Source: Sweltsa coloradensis
Taxonomy: Eukaryota; Arthropoda; Insecta; Plecoptera; Chloroperlidae
Direction of reading: 5' to 3'
Length of the DNA: 64,000 nucleotides
NCBI GenBank assembly: GCA_024449915.1
Contig: JAMZAV010003122.1
Span: 62,001 to 126,000 of the forward strand
The translations under genes and the position numbers were made by a program. The notes under the pieces are model-generated. The model was not told where the DNA came from. It ran no database searches and worked only from the letters and a program-made list of their open reading frames with translations. Shown here one piece after another: positions 1-9,891 of the stretch (its first letter is position 1; every line of letters begins with the position of its first letter).

Positions 1-783
1 TCTTGAGTAAATGTCCACTGTGTCACTGTTGGCAATTTACTAGTTTGCCCGATAATTCCATTGTCACCCTTTGTGTCGCGAATTACTGACATTTCAACCC
101 CTATATCTGTCCACAACCCAATGGATTAGGACTGAATCTGACAGTAAATCTCCCTTTGCGGAATTCAGTTTGAATCTCTTGCGGAAGATCTTTCAGCATT
201 TGTAGGGAATAAAATGTTGCCCGTCTTGCATAATTGGGGCGATTACATGCAAAAAAGTACGGTAGCATTGCAGTCAGGCTGGCAACATGTGAATCCCATT
301 CGCTTTCGCGCTCAGCTCTTGTATAGAAGAGCAAAAATTTAAATTTTTATCGTGGGAAACCTGTTATAGGGTGCAATTAGCCCCTCTTCAGGTGAACTAG
401 GTATGTGCGGATAGGAAATTTGTGAAGGGATGTCCGAGGGCTATTTAAGAGGACTCAATCCCTTGCATTCGCCTTAACGACTGAGGAAAACCTCGGAAAA
501 AACCTTCAGTCAGGATTGTCGGTCTCGACGGGATTCGAACCCGGGACCTCCCGAATCAGAATCGAGCGCTTAGCGCCCGAGCCAACACTGTCGGTCATAG
601 AAGAGCAATAACTTGTAGGGCTTGAATGCAATTGTCCCAATACTTAAATGTTGGTGATGTTTTTCTTCCTTCAGCTATAAACTGAGTAAATACTGGCAAC
701 AACTTTGACTGAACCTGAGATGTGAGACTGGAAAGATCTTCTGGTGAGAAATTTTCCTTGCTATATGCAGATTGTGCTTTCAT
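1..783 (-). pseudogene. Transposon-associated protein, C-terminal part, split by a SINE
   Basis: Read on the minus strand, 783 to 597 encodes a segment with GRKTSPTFKYWDNCIQALQV, and 334 to 1 continues with NRPNYARRATFYSLQML and, in another frame near the window edge, EMSVIRDTKGD. These motifs belong to a large family of uncharacterised metazoan proteins that occur in many copies and look transposon-borne. Its N-terminal part (VLIGEDTD and HAFTGCD motifs) is recognisable in another copy at 13.4-14.15 kb. The open frame is cut by a SINE at 335-596, and the two flanking pieces are in different frames, so the copy was already shifted or was shifted by the insertion. It runs off the left edge. 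No catalytic function is known to me for this family. Confidence 0.6.
335..596 (-). mobile_element. tRNA-derived SINE with 12-bp target duplication
   Basis: The minus strand starts with a tRNA-like head at about 596-525: an A-box-like TTGGCTCGGGCG and a perfect B box GGTTCGAATCC. It is followed by a body containing the foldback CCGAGGTTTTCCTC and an AT-rich tail. The element is flanked by the perfect duplication ATAGAAGAGCAA at 323-334 and 597-608, typical of target-primed retroposition. It lies inside the transposon-associated protein remnant. The head does not fold into a good acceptor stem, so it is not called a functional tRNA gene. Confidence 0.8.
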
Positions 784-829
784 AATACTCTATGTTATTT
801 GGGAAAGAGAGAAGTTCTCTTTAATAAGG

Positions 830-1690
830 CTATTGTACATCCCGTTGAAACTTTTTATACAAACTTGAAACCTAATAAATCCGGTTTTTCTTTGTCTGTC
901 AATGATTCGTATTCCTTCAACACACACCTTCAAAGAAGAAATATTTATTTGGTGATATTAATTATTCTGTGATTTTTTATTGTTTGACTTTCATGCAGGT
1001 TTCTTCCAACCATTCTGATGAATGTTGTTGGAGATAAATATGTCAAAGAGCTTGTTGAATGTTCTAATGAATTGTATTGTGGCTTCAGCTCCCTGATATC
1101 ATGGTATTCTCTACTGAATGCAATATTCTATCGAATCAGCTACAGAATCACTCAGCAGCTGGGCAGCAAGCTTGAGTTTCAATTTTGTCTGTTCAAAAGG
1201 ATGTGGCTCTATCGTAGCTTGTTACCCAGATGAATTTGTTCGTCATCCAGTAGCGAGTGAAGTTTGTCAATATATTCTCAGTGAACTGCATTATCATCTG
1301 CAATAACTATTATCTTCTTATCTCAAAGTGTGTTGCTAACTAATTTTAATATATGGCATGCATCAACGAATACGAAACTGATTCTTTAGTACAAGGATGG
1401 GGAAATGAAGTTATGAAAGAATTACCAGTACAACCAAGTCGTGTCGCCATCAAATGTAGAAGGAACAACTGAAACACCAGTTTCTTGCACCAACTTAAAA
1501 CATTGTAACTCCAAATCACTCTTCTGGTCACTATTTGCTCCATCAATAACAAAATAACCAATAAGGATTTTCCAGTTCCCGTTTATAGATACGAGCATGA
1601 AAGTCAATGTCTCTCTAGCAACAGCAAAACTGTCATCATCGAGACCAGCCCCCATATCGACATAGCCGTGATACTATGTTCCGTCCTATT
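830..1690 (-). pseudogene. P-element / THAP9-type transposase remnant
   Basis: P-family transposases cut and paste DNA with an RNase H-like fold interrupted by a GTP-binding insertion. On the minus strand the order of conserved segments is preserved: GYVDMGAG (about 1670), TFMLVSINGNWKILIGYFV (about 1620), the catalytic-region STFDG (about 1440), FVFVDACHILKLVSNTL (about 1390-1335), YIDKLHSLLDDEQIHLGNK (about 1280-1220), LAAQLLSDSVADSIEYCI (about 1180-1120), EATIQFIRTFNKLFDIF (about 1085) and RKTGFIRFQVCIKSF (about 895-850). They fall in all three minus frames with stops between, so the copy is dead. The N-terminal THAP finger is not visible. Family call is from motif recognition and is firm because the segments occur in order. 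Confidence 0.78.
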
Positions 1691-1758
1691 CAACATGTTC
1701 GCGTATGGCAATCTCACCTATCACTAAGTTACATTATATGATAGACTATTCTGCAGCT

Positions 1759-1965
1759 TTAGCTTTTAAACTTAAATTGTCTGAGGGTGCATCTGTTCCA
1801 ATGAAACCCTTGTGCTTCATCCTGCATAACAAGTGAGTAATTCTCAGAAAAATTGCATACTAATAAAAACTTGCCAGGCTGTAGCAAAGACTTGAGCTCA
1901 CTCTGATAATTCGATTGTTGTATTGCAGTAAAGAGTGACGAAGTAAAGCGTCTAGCTTTACGCAT
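1759..1965 (-). pseudogene. Fragment of a transposon-associated protein with an FSENY motif
   Basis: The translated stretch contains LLVCNFSENYSLVMQDEAQG followed by FHW, a signature of a repetitive metazoan protein family that also appears at 60.9-61.9 kb (HCDFSENY with HFGGSRAQVTLHTG). The acidic D/N and E residues of this motif resemble a DDE-type active-site neighbourhood, but that is inference. Only about 65 codons are open; no start or end of the gene can be placed. Confidence 0.5.
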
Positions 1966-2244
1966 AAAACATCCGAATAAACATCCTATGACACAGTTGA
2001 CGTTGCAAGCATACAGCGCTCAACTGGCACCTACTTTTTTAATGTTGTTTCTTCAATTGCTTATTCTTCAAGTAAGGAACTAAAAACGTTCTTTCAGCAA
2101 ATCAGTTCCTTGACCAGACTGGCATTCACAAAACGTATCATGAAGTTTGCTTATGCATACTCCTTATCATCAATTATGTCACTCTCAGATTAAGATTTAA
2201 ATTTTCTGAATTCACTTTTGCCTGTCTTTTCACAAGGTCTACTT

Positions 2245-2375
2245 TTGTTTTACAGCACTGTTCAACATGTCCTACTTTTTTACACTTGTTGCACTCCTTG
2301 CCTATTTCTGGGCAAGTTTTTACCACTAATGGTCCTGTCTTGCCACATCTGTAGCAACTCTGCTTTGATTTCCAC
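2245..2375 (-). pseudogene. Retroelement zinc-knuckle (CCHC) fragment
   Basis: The minus strand encodes two closely spaced zinc knuckles: CYRCGKTGPLVVKTCPE, where the expected histidine is missing, then CNKCKKVGHVEQCC. This C-X2-C-X4-H-X4-C layout is typical of the nucleocapsid region of Gypsy-type retroelements in animals, where it binds RNA. The flanking frame is open for a short distance only, with no protease or reverse transcriptase recognised nearby. A LINE gag-like protein is an alternative. Confidence 0.5.
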
Positions 2376-2648
2376 TGTTTCAGAATATGAGGCTAGGCCT
2401 ACTGCTGTGTCTGGAACCTTGAGACCCATCTTTGAAGTCTACCTTGTTTGCCTCCTGATTAGGGCCTCTAACGTGGTTATTTATTTCGAGTTCGTCTTTA
2501 ATAGTAGATGTCATTGGTATATCTTTTTCTGAAGCATTTTCTTCTCCAACTAACATATCTGAATCATATTTGTCATCCCCATTTCCAGCATCTGCAGCAC
2601 AATAAGAAAAACTTTCAGCAAGTACTTTCAGCAAGTAGGCCTACTCTC

Positions 2649-2969
2649 GCAACCTTCTCGTGGTTTGGCCCGTGATTAGGGGAGTTCTTCTCCCTGAAAC
2701 TAATGGCGAGCTCTGGGTCGTCGTCGGGGAACCCCTTCCCTTTGACTACCTCCCCGACGGCGACGACAATGACAACAAGGACGGATGATGACACAGACGG
2801 AGACGACCACGACGCGGGGGAACACCTGCCCTCCCCATACGCTTGTGGCTGGTTCTGACCAGCAAAGGCATGTCCATCCCTTGTCCCCCCGCGTCATCCC
2901 TTACGTCCCTCCCTTCGTCTCGATTAGCCAAGCTGCATAAATATGAGACGTTAAGCAATGTCCAATCAA
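2649..2969 (+). repeat. Dispersed repeat family A, copy 1, with 13-bp flanking duplication
   Basis: GC-rich element of about 320 bp starting near GCAACCTTCTCGTGG and ending CAATGTCCAATCAA. It is flanked by TAGGCCTACTCTC at 2636-2648 and again at 2970-2982. Further copies are at 11.39, 52.85 and 55.72 kb, with pieces at 6.12, 59.45 and 61.35 kb. On the minus strand the element begins with an inverted CCAAT box and a TATTTATG stretch. The 60-90 codon open frames inside it are conserved only because the repeat is conserved. No transposase or tRNA head is visible. Superfamily unknown. Confidence 0.75.
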
Positions 2970-3244
2970 TAGGCCTACTCTCTTTGTTATTAGTTGATTG
3001 GGGGCTTTTCCAAAAAAAGAAGTGGGCGGACGAGTCCGCCCCGAAATCAACTACTGACTAAAACCCAATTTAAAAGAAAATTTATCTGATGATTCTACGA
3101 ATATTGCCAATGTTTTTAAATGTCTGAAATCAACAGAGCTGTGCAATAGGATTTAAAAAATAACATGTCTATAAAAGAGAATGCGTGCACTAATAACCTT
3201 AGTATTGTGTGCCCTTAAACCCTAATAACTACTACTATGTTACC

Positions 3245-3395
3245 CACGACTGTGGACTCAATGGAGTCGCACAAGTTTCCTAAGTGTAGCAAGACATTCT
3301 CGATGAAAAACTCTAACCAGCCTCGTTACAAATGACTGTGGAGGCAAGGAGTCGCTCATGTTTCCTAAGTGTAGCAAGACATTCTGTGTGAGTAA
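3245..3395. repeat. Imperfect duplication of about 60 bp
   Basis: A segment containing TTTCCTAAGTGTAGCAAGAC occurs twice, at about 3278-3298 and 3360-3383, each preceded by a related sequence around GGAGTCGC. The pair sits at the 3' edge of the endonuclease fragment and is probably part of the element body or of its junction. Confidence 0.6.
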
Positions 3396-4560
3396 TTCTC
3401 GTTGGAGAAGTGATAGTTGCATGCATGTTGAAAATGCGGATTAGATCTAGAAGTTGTGTATGATTTGGTGATGGAAAGAGCAGATTGGTATTATAGTCCC
3501 CGCAAACGATCAGATCTGCCTTAGGGAACTTTTTGGTGGCCTTGTTGAGGACTTTTTCAAAGGCCGATAACAAGGGTCCAAAGTCGCCAAGGGGAGATCT
3601 GTATACGGAGATAATAACAAAGTGATTTTTGTTCACTTTCCAGGACGCACCGACACATTCAAAAGTTTTTTCGAGGCAAAGATGGCGAATTTCAAGAATA
3701 GGTGATCTATTAAGATGGGGTTTGGCAAGGATGGCTACTTCACCATGGGAGAAAGTACAATGATAGAATATGTTAATGTTTGAGTAGCCAGGGATAGAGA
3801 AAGAGGAAGCTTCAGGGGATGCTAACCAGTGTTCAGCCAGGCATAGTATGTGTGGGGAATAAAGGGTGGAGAAGAGCTCTAATTCTTCAATTTTGTAACG
3901 AACAGACTGAGTGTTAAGGAATGTTATTTTGGGACTAGGACTGGAGGTGGATGGAGATAAGGGGGAGGGCTGCAATGGATTTGCTGTGGTTAGGGGATAT
4001 CTGAGTGAGTTCGGGCATAGGGAAAATGGGAGTTGTCAGTGTTGGCCACAATCACAATTGGTCGGTTGGGGCGAGCGGAACGGGTGGCGATGGGATTTCG
4101 TACAAAGGTTGCACCTGCAACCACGGCCGACGACCGCTCGTCAATGGGGCTGATGCCTTGGATGGGGGTTGAAGGTCTACTGTAGCGGCAGGCTGCGTAA
4201 CCACATTGTCATTCGGCTGAGCATTCGCCTCCTTGGCCGAACTCGGCTGCGTCGCACTTGCTGGGGCTGTCACCTGGTGGGCGGCCGGCTGGGTCAGGGG
4301 TTGTGGGCCCACCCGCAGAGCTGGCTGCGAGGCTGCCTCGTCATTTGGCAGCGCATCCTCTTCCTCGGCCGAAGTCGGCTGCGTCGCACTTGCTGGGGCT
4401 GCCACCTCTTGAGCGGTCGGCTTGGTCAGGGTTTGTTGTTGTTGACCTACAATTAGAGCTGGCTGAGTGGCTACATCGGCCTCGTCCAAAGTCGGCTGCG
4501 TCCCGGAGGTTGTCGCCTCGTGATCAGGGGGCTGGGTCGGGGGCTTATGATCAAGTTTGT
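3395..4560 (-). pseudogene. Non-LTR retrotransposon: repeat-rich N-terminus and AP-endonuclease domain, truncated
   Basis: LINE endonuclease nicks target DNA to prime reverse transcription. Minus-strand translation from 3975 downward shows the apurinic-endonuclease-like fold in order: TFLNTQSVRYKIEELE, the catalytic-region glutamate in CLAEHWL, VIISVYRSPLGDF, VCGDYNTN, and ITSPTRITHT. After this the sequence departs from the family. Upstream (4490-4052) is an alanine/proline/glutamine-rich region built of two to three repeats of about 42 residues, ending with TDQL and a stop. No reverse transcriptase follows on this strand. The missing end of the domain lies on the plus strand at 4613-4700. 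Confidence 0.7.
4243..4505. repeat. Minisatellite inside the LINE N-terminal region
   Basis: Units of about 115-131 bp begin with CGGCTGCGTCGCACTTGCTG at 4247 and 4378, with a diverged third start near 4493. On the minus strand they encode alternating ATQP / QPAL / VGPQ blocks, so the repeat is in frame and expands the protein linker. Confidence 0.7.
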
Positions 4561-4599
4561 CAAGCTGTAAAACAGTAGGCCTAGGCTATTTCATCAACA

Positions 4600-4720
4600 T
4601 CTTCACTACTATTGACCCAATGATGTTCTCCGCAAGTTCAACGGACACAGGTCTGTCTGATCACCATCTCCTCATGCTCAACATTTCCCTCTCCAACAAT
4701 AGCCCTTCCTCCAAAATTAA
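4600..4720 (+). pseudogene. Inverted end of the AP-endonuclease domain
   Basis: The plus strand encodes TIDPMMFSASSTDTGLSDHH then LLMLNISLS. TGLSDHHL is the histidine motif that ends LINE endonuclease domains and should follow ITSPTRITHT of the minus-strand fragment at 3395-3975. The two halves of one domain are therefore in opposite orientation, as after twin priming or a later inversion. Confidence 0.65.
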
Positions 4721-4799
4721 AATAATGAAAAGTTTTTTGAACTCCTCTCAAGATTCCTTTTCACATTCCTATGTCATTGTAACAAATCATTTCATCATC

Positions 4800-5430
4800 A
4801 CATGAAATGGTTACAACAACAATGCACGGTTACCAAAGTTGAGACTGCAGCGCTTTGTTGATGGCTGCCAGTACAAAAGCTATACAGTATACATTACTTT
4901 TATATACTGCTGAAGAGACATTTTGGTCCAGCCCTGAATAATTGTTGTTATAATAGCCCCACTCCGGTCTACAATAGCGCACTTGAATGGAATTTTTGTC
5001 TTAATCTTACTAATGTAGCTTGCTAAGAACTTCCCAATTGTTCTACCTAAACAAAGCACAGGCAGCGGCATACACATACTGTACCAGTATATAGCTAGTT
5101 ATATTTCTGTAAAAACACCACGACTTACCCCCTCCCTTCACCAATATTCTAGGGATGTGCGAAAGTTCGTTGCTGAAGAGCCTAGAGCCCTAAACCAACC
5201 AAGTAGCTACCTAGCCTAGGATTTCGGGTTTGAAGTTCGTAACTTTTTTCGAGCTGAATTCCAAGTTGGTTCAAAACCACTAAACGCAAGGTTCGATCAT
5301 CCCTACGATGTTAACCACAACAGATCTAGTTATGATTTGAGAAAATTGTCAGATGCAAGAATTGTCACAACTGTCATTTTGTCATCAATCACAACTGTTA
5401 TTTTGTCATCAATTCATGGAACTGAATTTC
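4800..5430. other. No recognisable gene
   Basis: AT-rich sequence with short tandem-like pieces (ACAACTGTYATTTTGTCATC repeated at about 5367-5415). A 65-codon minus-strand frame at 4880-5077 has no motif that I recognise. Confidence 0.4.
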
Positions 5431-5431
5431 A

Positions 5432-5538
5432 CGCAAGTTGATGTTCCAGGATTTTGAAATCTTTGGGCGTTGGAATACTCGCTCCACATGAACACGAGCC
5501 TGGGCAATCTCAGCTGTTTGCTGGTTCAGACTAAGAGG
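5432..5538 (-). pseudogene. DDE_Tnp_4-type transposase fragment (ISL2EU/Harbinger-like)
   Basis: Minus-strand translation gives LNQQTAEIAQARVHVERVFQ followed by RPKDFKILEHQLA. The pattern IA-x-x-R-x-HVERV-x-x-R-x-K-x-F-x-IL is the conserved end of the DDE domain in ISL2EU and Harbinger transposases, the E being the last catalytic acid. Only this segment survives. It lies downstream of a YqaJ-like piece in the same orientation, the pairing expected for ISL2EU elements. Confidence 0.6.
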
Positions 5539-5659
5539 TATGGAGTCCTAATTATTTCGACTAGCAGGGCGCTGGCGTTGGCTAACGTGTAACCGTTCAC
5601 TGTGTTTTGTTGTGTTATCAGTGCAGAAATATAGGCCTATAATGATAAACGTTTATAAC

Positions 5660-5998
5660 ACAGATTAAATATGAAAATGCTAAGACCGCCCGTCGATTCT
5701 TCCAGTCCTGTAGGCCAAGTAGCTGCTCCATTACCTTGATAGCATCATCTGCATGTTCCTTCCCGAAGTCAGTTGCTTTTGAATGCAACTCCCCACTGTA
5801 AAGCAAAGTATTTTTGCAATTAGTGGTTTCACGGAGGTTGAAGACTTGACCAAACATTGACGCTGTCAGGAGTCGATGGCGCTCCTCGGTCCAGCGCCAC
5901 TGTTACTCTGGGTAATAACAGTATCTCTCCAGCTGACAGAGCTCTTTCAGCGTGCGTTTTAGTCATTGGAAAAACTCTTCACACCTCTCTTTGAAAAT
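5660..5998 (-). pseudogene. YqaJ-like exonuclease domain, N-terminal part
   Basis: YqaJ-type nucleases are lambda-exonuclease relatives; some eukaryotic DNA transposons such as ISL2EU carry one beside the transposase. The minus strand reads FKERCEEFFQ, then CQLERYCYYPE, WTEERHRLLTASMFGQVFNL, RETTNCKN, LYSGELHSKATDFGKEHADD. The R-x-R-L-TAS-x-FG and W/F-G-x-x-x-E motifs define the family start. There are two in-frame stops, and the frame leaves the family after GLQDWK. The catalytic D/E-x-K part is absent, so it is inactive. Confidence 0.65.
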
Positions 5999-6114
5999 AG
6001 TTTCTGGCATGTCGGGTTGCTCAGCGTTTAGGCCACAGTCTTTTGTCAGGGGCTGACGTTGTTTTTTTGTGTAAACAGCTTTTGTCGATGATATTCTTTT
6101 CTATTTTGAAGTCA

Positions 6115-6186
6115 TGGACGGATAATGACATGGACGAAAACGACCACGACGTGGGGGAACCCCTGCCCTCCCCATATGCTCGTGGC
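6115..6186. repeat. Family A fragment
   Basis: Matches the middle of family A: GACCACGACGTGGGGGAACC and CCCTCCCCATATGCTCGTGG. It is fused directly to the end of the reverse-transcriptase fragment at 6187. Confidence 0.7.
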
Positions 6187-6745
6187 TGATGAGTTCAAGT
6201 TTCTTGAGAAGCAAGTCATGATTAACACTGTCAAAAGCTTTTGAATAGTCATAAAAAATACCTAGCACATGTTTATGTTAGTCAATAGAATCAATCACAC
6301 AAGAGACGAATTCACATAATGCAGTCATAGTAGACCTTCACTTAACAAACCCATGTTGACTCTTGCTCAACAAAGAATAACAGTCCAAAAATAAGACTAA
6401 TCTGCTACACATAGCCGTTTCAAATATCTAAGAAAACACAGGAAGTATGGATGTTGGCCTATAATTACTTAAACTGGTTCTATCTCCTTTCTTATGTATA
6501 AGAACAACATTTGCTCTCTTTAAAGCGTCTGGAAATTTACCTTGTATAAAAGACTCATTTACAATGTGCATGAGTGGACCAGCAATATAAATGTCAACAC
6601 CTTTTTTAAATGTACAAGGGATACTATCTAACCCTGCAGACCTCTTCTTGCTTACTTTATCAACGATGTCATAAAACTCTTTAATTAACATTGATCTAAG
6701 GAACATAACATTCGGAGGGCGAGTATTTGTTGAAGGTGCTTGATG
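6187..6745 (-). pseudogene. Non-LTR reverse transcriptase fragment
   Basis: Minus-strand translation shows SAGLDSIPCTFKK, NVVLIHKKGDRTSLSNYRPT, LLSKSQHGFVK and GIFYDYSKAFDSVNHDLLLK, i.e. fingers motifs 1-2 and motif A with its catalytic aspartate. There are stops at about 6425 and 6340. The FADD/YADD motif is lost because the element ends abruptly in family A sequence. The N-terminal side is fused to a family X piece at 6757. Clade not determinable; closest in feel to Jockey/CR1-like elements. Confidence 0.75.
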
Positions 6746-6756
6746 ACAATACGTAA

Positions 6757-6985
6757 TATCTGCGAAAATATAGTATCGTCGCGATGAAACCTCACTACAC
6801 TTTTAAATAAAGCTCGCTAACCAATTATATACATCTTGGAGATCATTTGCTAGTGGCATCCTTTCGATTTTGAATAATTTCCATGCACTTGACGTGCAAC
6901 ATCGATATGACCTCGCCGCCCCGCACCTTTTGACTGCAAATCTACACAGGCTACAGTATGGGTCCAGCGGCCAGGCGGCCTGGAT
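6757..6985 (+). repeat. Family X fragment
   Basis: Shares ATATAGTATCGTCGCGATGA and GATATGACCTCGCCGCCCCG plus CACCTTTTGACT with the tandem family X units at 53-55 and 62-64 kb, but is shortened to about 230 bp and diverged. Confidence 0.7.
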
Positions 6986-6989
6986 ACGC

Positions 6990-8330
6990 TTATACTGATG
7001 ATGTACCCCTACCGGCGGTAGTTCATGTTGATATTATACCTTTTAGAAATCTTACTTCAAAATACATACGATAAGCCATCTCCGAGAAATATCCATCGTG
7101 TTCTACATGCCGTCTTGGCGCTCTGAGTGCGCCGCGACGCTTCCGCACGGCGCTTCACTCTTTTGATCATTATTTCCAAACCAACCAAGATACATTAATA
7201 AACTTAGTACTATTATTTAGAAGAAGAATATCCCTTTCCAGTGAATACCCACATTAAACCATTACAAATATTTTAGGGTATTTAAATTGGCCTACAACGA
7301 AAAATGTGACTTTTTATCAATTTTACTTGGATATCAATGCCAATTTACGAGAACATTTGAAAACACATGTTGGTTCATCAGTCTTAAAACATGCTGTCAC
7401 ATGTGTTATAATACTACAATGCACAGATAGTTATACGAAGTCGGTGAGATTGTGCATGACATGCGTTTGTTCGGCCGCGCGTCTTATTTAGTTCCGCTGT
7501 CACGCCATGCACATTGTGAGTTGTAAGCGCCAAACCGCTCATACGTTACCATTCGGCCATGTAGGTATCAACAAAAGTCTTTGTGATTTAGCAGTGTAAT
7601 TTTTAAAAATGCTATTATGTCATATTTTATCTCAATTGAACATTTGGTTCAGTTTTTGTCAATCGACAGCTAATGCAGGAACAAAGCTGCATTGCAGTCT
7701 TTCATCACAAATATAATAATTTTTTAAGTGCTGCTTCATTGATGTAATTTTTAAACTGAATAGTGTGGCCAACACTCAAAAAAAAATTTGGAATTTAAAG
7801 ACCATCTCGTTGGAAACATGCTACTGTAGCAGTACACAACGTTTATGAATTGTTTGTTCCGTGCTTTGAGATTATTTGCGTGTTTGTTATGTAAATCACG
7901 ATAATATTATATTATAGCTATGACTGGAAAACAGTATTCTCATGATTCAATCCCATATTATTGTTATAACATGATCGAACATTAATTGCATGGAGTATTT
8001 GATATCATTTTCTTAATGCAATGCCAAAATGGGTAAACTGTGTTTCAAGATTTATGTATATACGAATTGTATCTATGGATGACGAACCAAAAACAAAGTA
8101 CTAAACTCAAGAAAGTAATCGATCAGACGCTGTCTATTCTGTGACGGCAAATTGTTAGACACTGGGTCTGTTATCGACCTGTACCAAAAATACGTATTAT
8201 ACTCGTATCTGTTACCGTATAAAGATATGTATATCTAAAAAACTGAATGTGAAATTCCACTCTTCTTGCCGTTGGGCTGTTGATCAATTATCCTGTGCTA
8301 TTGAAAAAAATACACCCAGTATTATAAAGA
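6990..8330. other. AT-rich, nothing recognised
   Basis: No coding motif, tandem repeat or structured RNA could be recognised on either strand. A GC-richer patch near 7100-7160 (GCGCTCTGAGTGCGCCGCGA) has no evident role. Confidence 0.4.
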
Positions 8331-8334
8331 GGTA

Positions 8335-8470
8335 CCGGAAGGCGAGGTCGATTGCGTCGGAACCTACAAGGGTGGCTTGGTCGCTTTGATTTACTGTCCC
8401 CACTGAAAAACAGTTATATAACTGAGTGGGTAGACTCTAAATACAATTTATTTATTATTATTATTATTTA
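8335..8470 (+). mobile_element. SINE family S2, 3' part
   Basis: Matches the 3' half of the SINE at 46.14-46.58 kb: GTCGATTGCGTCGG, GGCTTGGTCGCTTTGATTTA, the palindrome CAGTTATATAACTG at 8411-8424, then GTAGACTCTAAATACAATTT and a TTA-type tail. The tRNA-like head is missing, as expected for a 5'-truncated retroposed copy. Confidence 0.75.
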
Positions 8471-8479
8471 AGTAAGAAC

Positions 8480-9255
8480 TGTTGGGTAAACCCGATTTAT
8501 TCTACAATAGCTGATGAGTGTCGGTGAAACTTTATAAAAGGTGTCTAAGCTCGAAGAGACTGACAAGAAAACAATTATGACGAAGAACGAAACGTGGACA
8601 TCAAACCTTCCAAGAGAATGGTCTTGCACCAATCTGCTGCTATATTCATTAGTGTGAGGCTTAATGAAGAGTAAAAGAGATTCAGATTTCTTTACCATTT
8701 GTGACAGTATACCCCAAATGTGTGCAAACGATACGTTAATGATGCTATGATTCTTTCGATGGACTTGGTGTTTGTGCCTACTTTAATCCCAAGATATCCT
8801 CTCATCTCTAGCATTGTGTCATAACCTAATAGCACAATCCAAATATGTAAGTACACCTCTTGCTTTAGGAGTGTTCGTGCATCATCAGTTTTGGAGCAAA
8901 ACTTTTTTGCACATTTTGCATTCTCCACTGGATGTACGTAGTTGTTTTTACAATATTCCCAGGTTTGAGACGTATGTTGCTAACTGCCAGTTAGTACTTG
9001 AAGATGACTTGTTCGTACCTCATGGATTTAATTTCTATTCAATTAAGAAGAAACCATTGACGGTAAAAACCAAACTCATGACACAGTCGTCGTGCTATGT
9101 TAAAGAACTGTGGTGAATTAAAATTCCAAATTGGCAGTAACAACTTCTGACATCAGAAGAATCAAATATCAGATAAAATACATTATACTTCAATATGATA
9201 AACCCCACGCCGAACCACGAGAAATTACAGACAAAACTTTGATGAGGAGACCTAT
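8480..9255. other. No recognisable gene
   Basis: Several open frames of 65-100 codons on both strands (for example 8692-8928 minus and 8814-9116 plus) overlap each other and show no motif, splice structure or codon signal that I recognise. Confidence 0.4.
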
Positions 9256-9261
9256 CTTTAA

Positions 9262-9887
9262 AGGGGCTAAAAACCCCAAAAAATATTTTTACCACGTGAT
9301 CTATAGCACAATACTACACTTAAATGACCGTTTAAAAAATTATATCTTGGAACTGTGATTTAACACGAATTTTTTAATTTTTTTGATCCAGAAATTGGCG
9401 AAAATTGGTGTTTTGGAAAATTTCCTAAATCGGCTTTAACCTGCTTCTTTTTTGGTCCACATAGATACTAGAACATCGTACAAATCTAAAAGGACATCGT
9501 GTCTTGAAACTGTGCACAAATTTACACTCAAACACACAAAAATATGCATTCCAAAATCACTCCCCTTCTTGATCATCGCATATTTTGACCGAAATACTTG
9601 GCCAAATTACAAAACAAAATATAGAGAATTTTCAGAAAAGGCTGTCAAGTACGTCAATAGTGGCCATTTTTTAGATCAAAATCCTCCAAGGTCACGGGGC
9701 ATAAAATCGTCCCCCTGTTATTTCTTATGGGAGATTTTTGCCAATGGGACCTAGCTCGAAAAATGTCATGTTTGACAATTTTTTGGGAGGTCATGGTGGC
9801 CCCAATAGTTTTTCTGTTGATTGCTAAATTCATTACTAGTTAGCCTGAATGAAATATATTTTTTGAGTTTTGCGGTTAAATACCCCT
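9262..9887 (+). mobile_element. Nonautonomous Kolobok-like element with TTAA duplication
   Basis: 626-bp sequence starting AGGGGCTAAAAACCCC and ending AAATACCCCT, bounded by TTAA at 9258-9261 and 9888-9891. The short inverted terminus (AGGGG) and TTAA target fit Kolobok-type DNA transposons; piggyBac also uses TTAA but usually has CCY ends. Related copies lie at 52267-52754 (opposite strand) and 58365-58545. No transposase is encoded. Confidence 0.65.
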
Positions 9888-9891
9888 TTAA

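Noticed and set aside
2700..3061. Arg-rich frames in family A (also at 11.46, 52.9 and 55.75 kb)
   Set aside because: Recur only because the repeat recurs, differ by frame shifts between copies, and have no start context or domain.
4880..5077. DDE transposase core belonging with the 5.43-kb fragment
   Set aside because: Weak resemblance only, and it lies on the wrong side of the C-terminal motif for one collinear gene.
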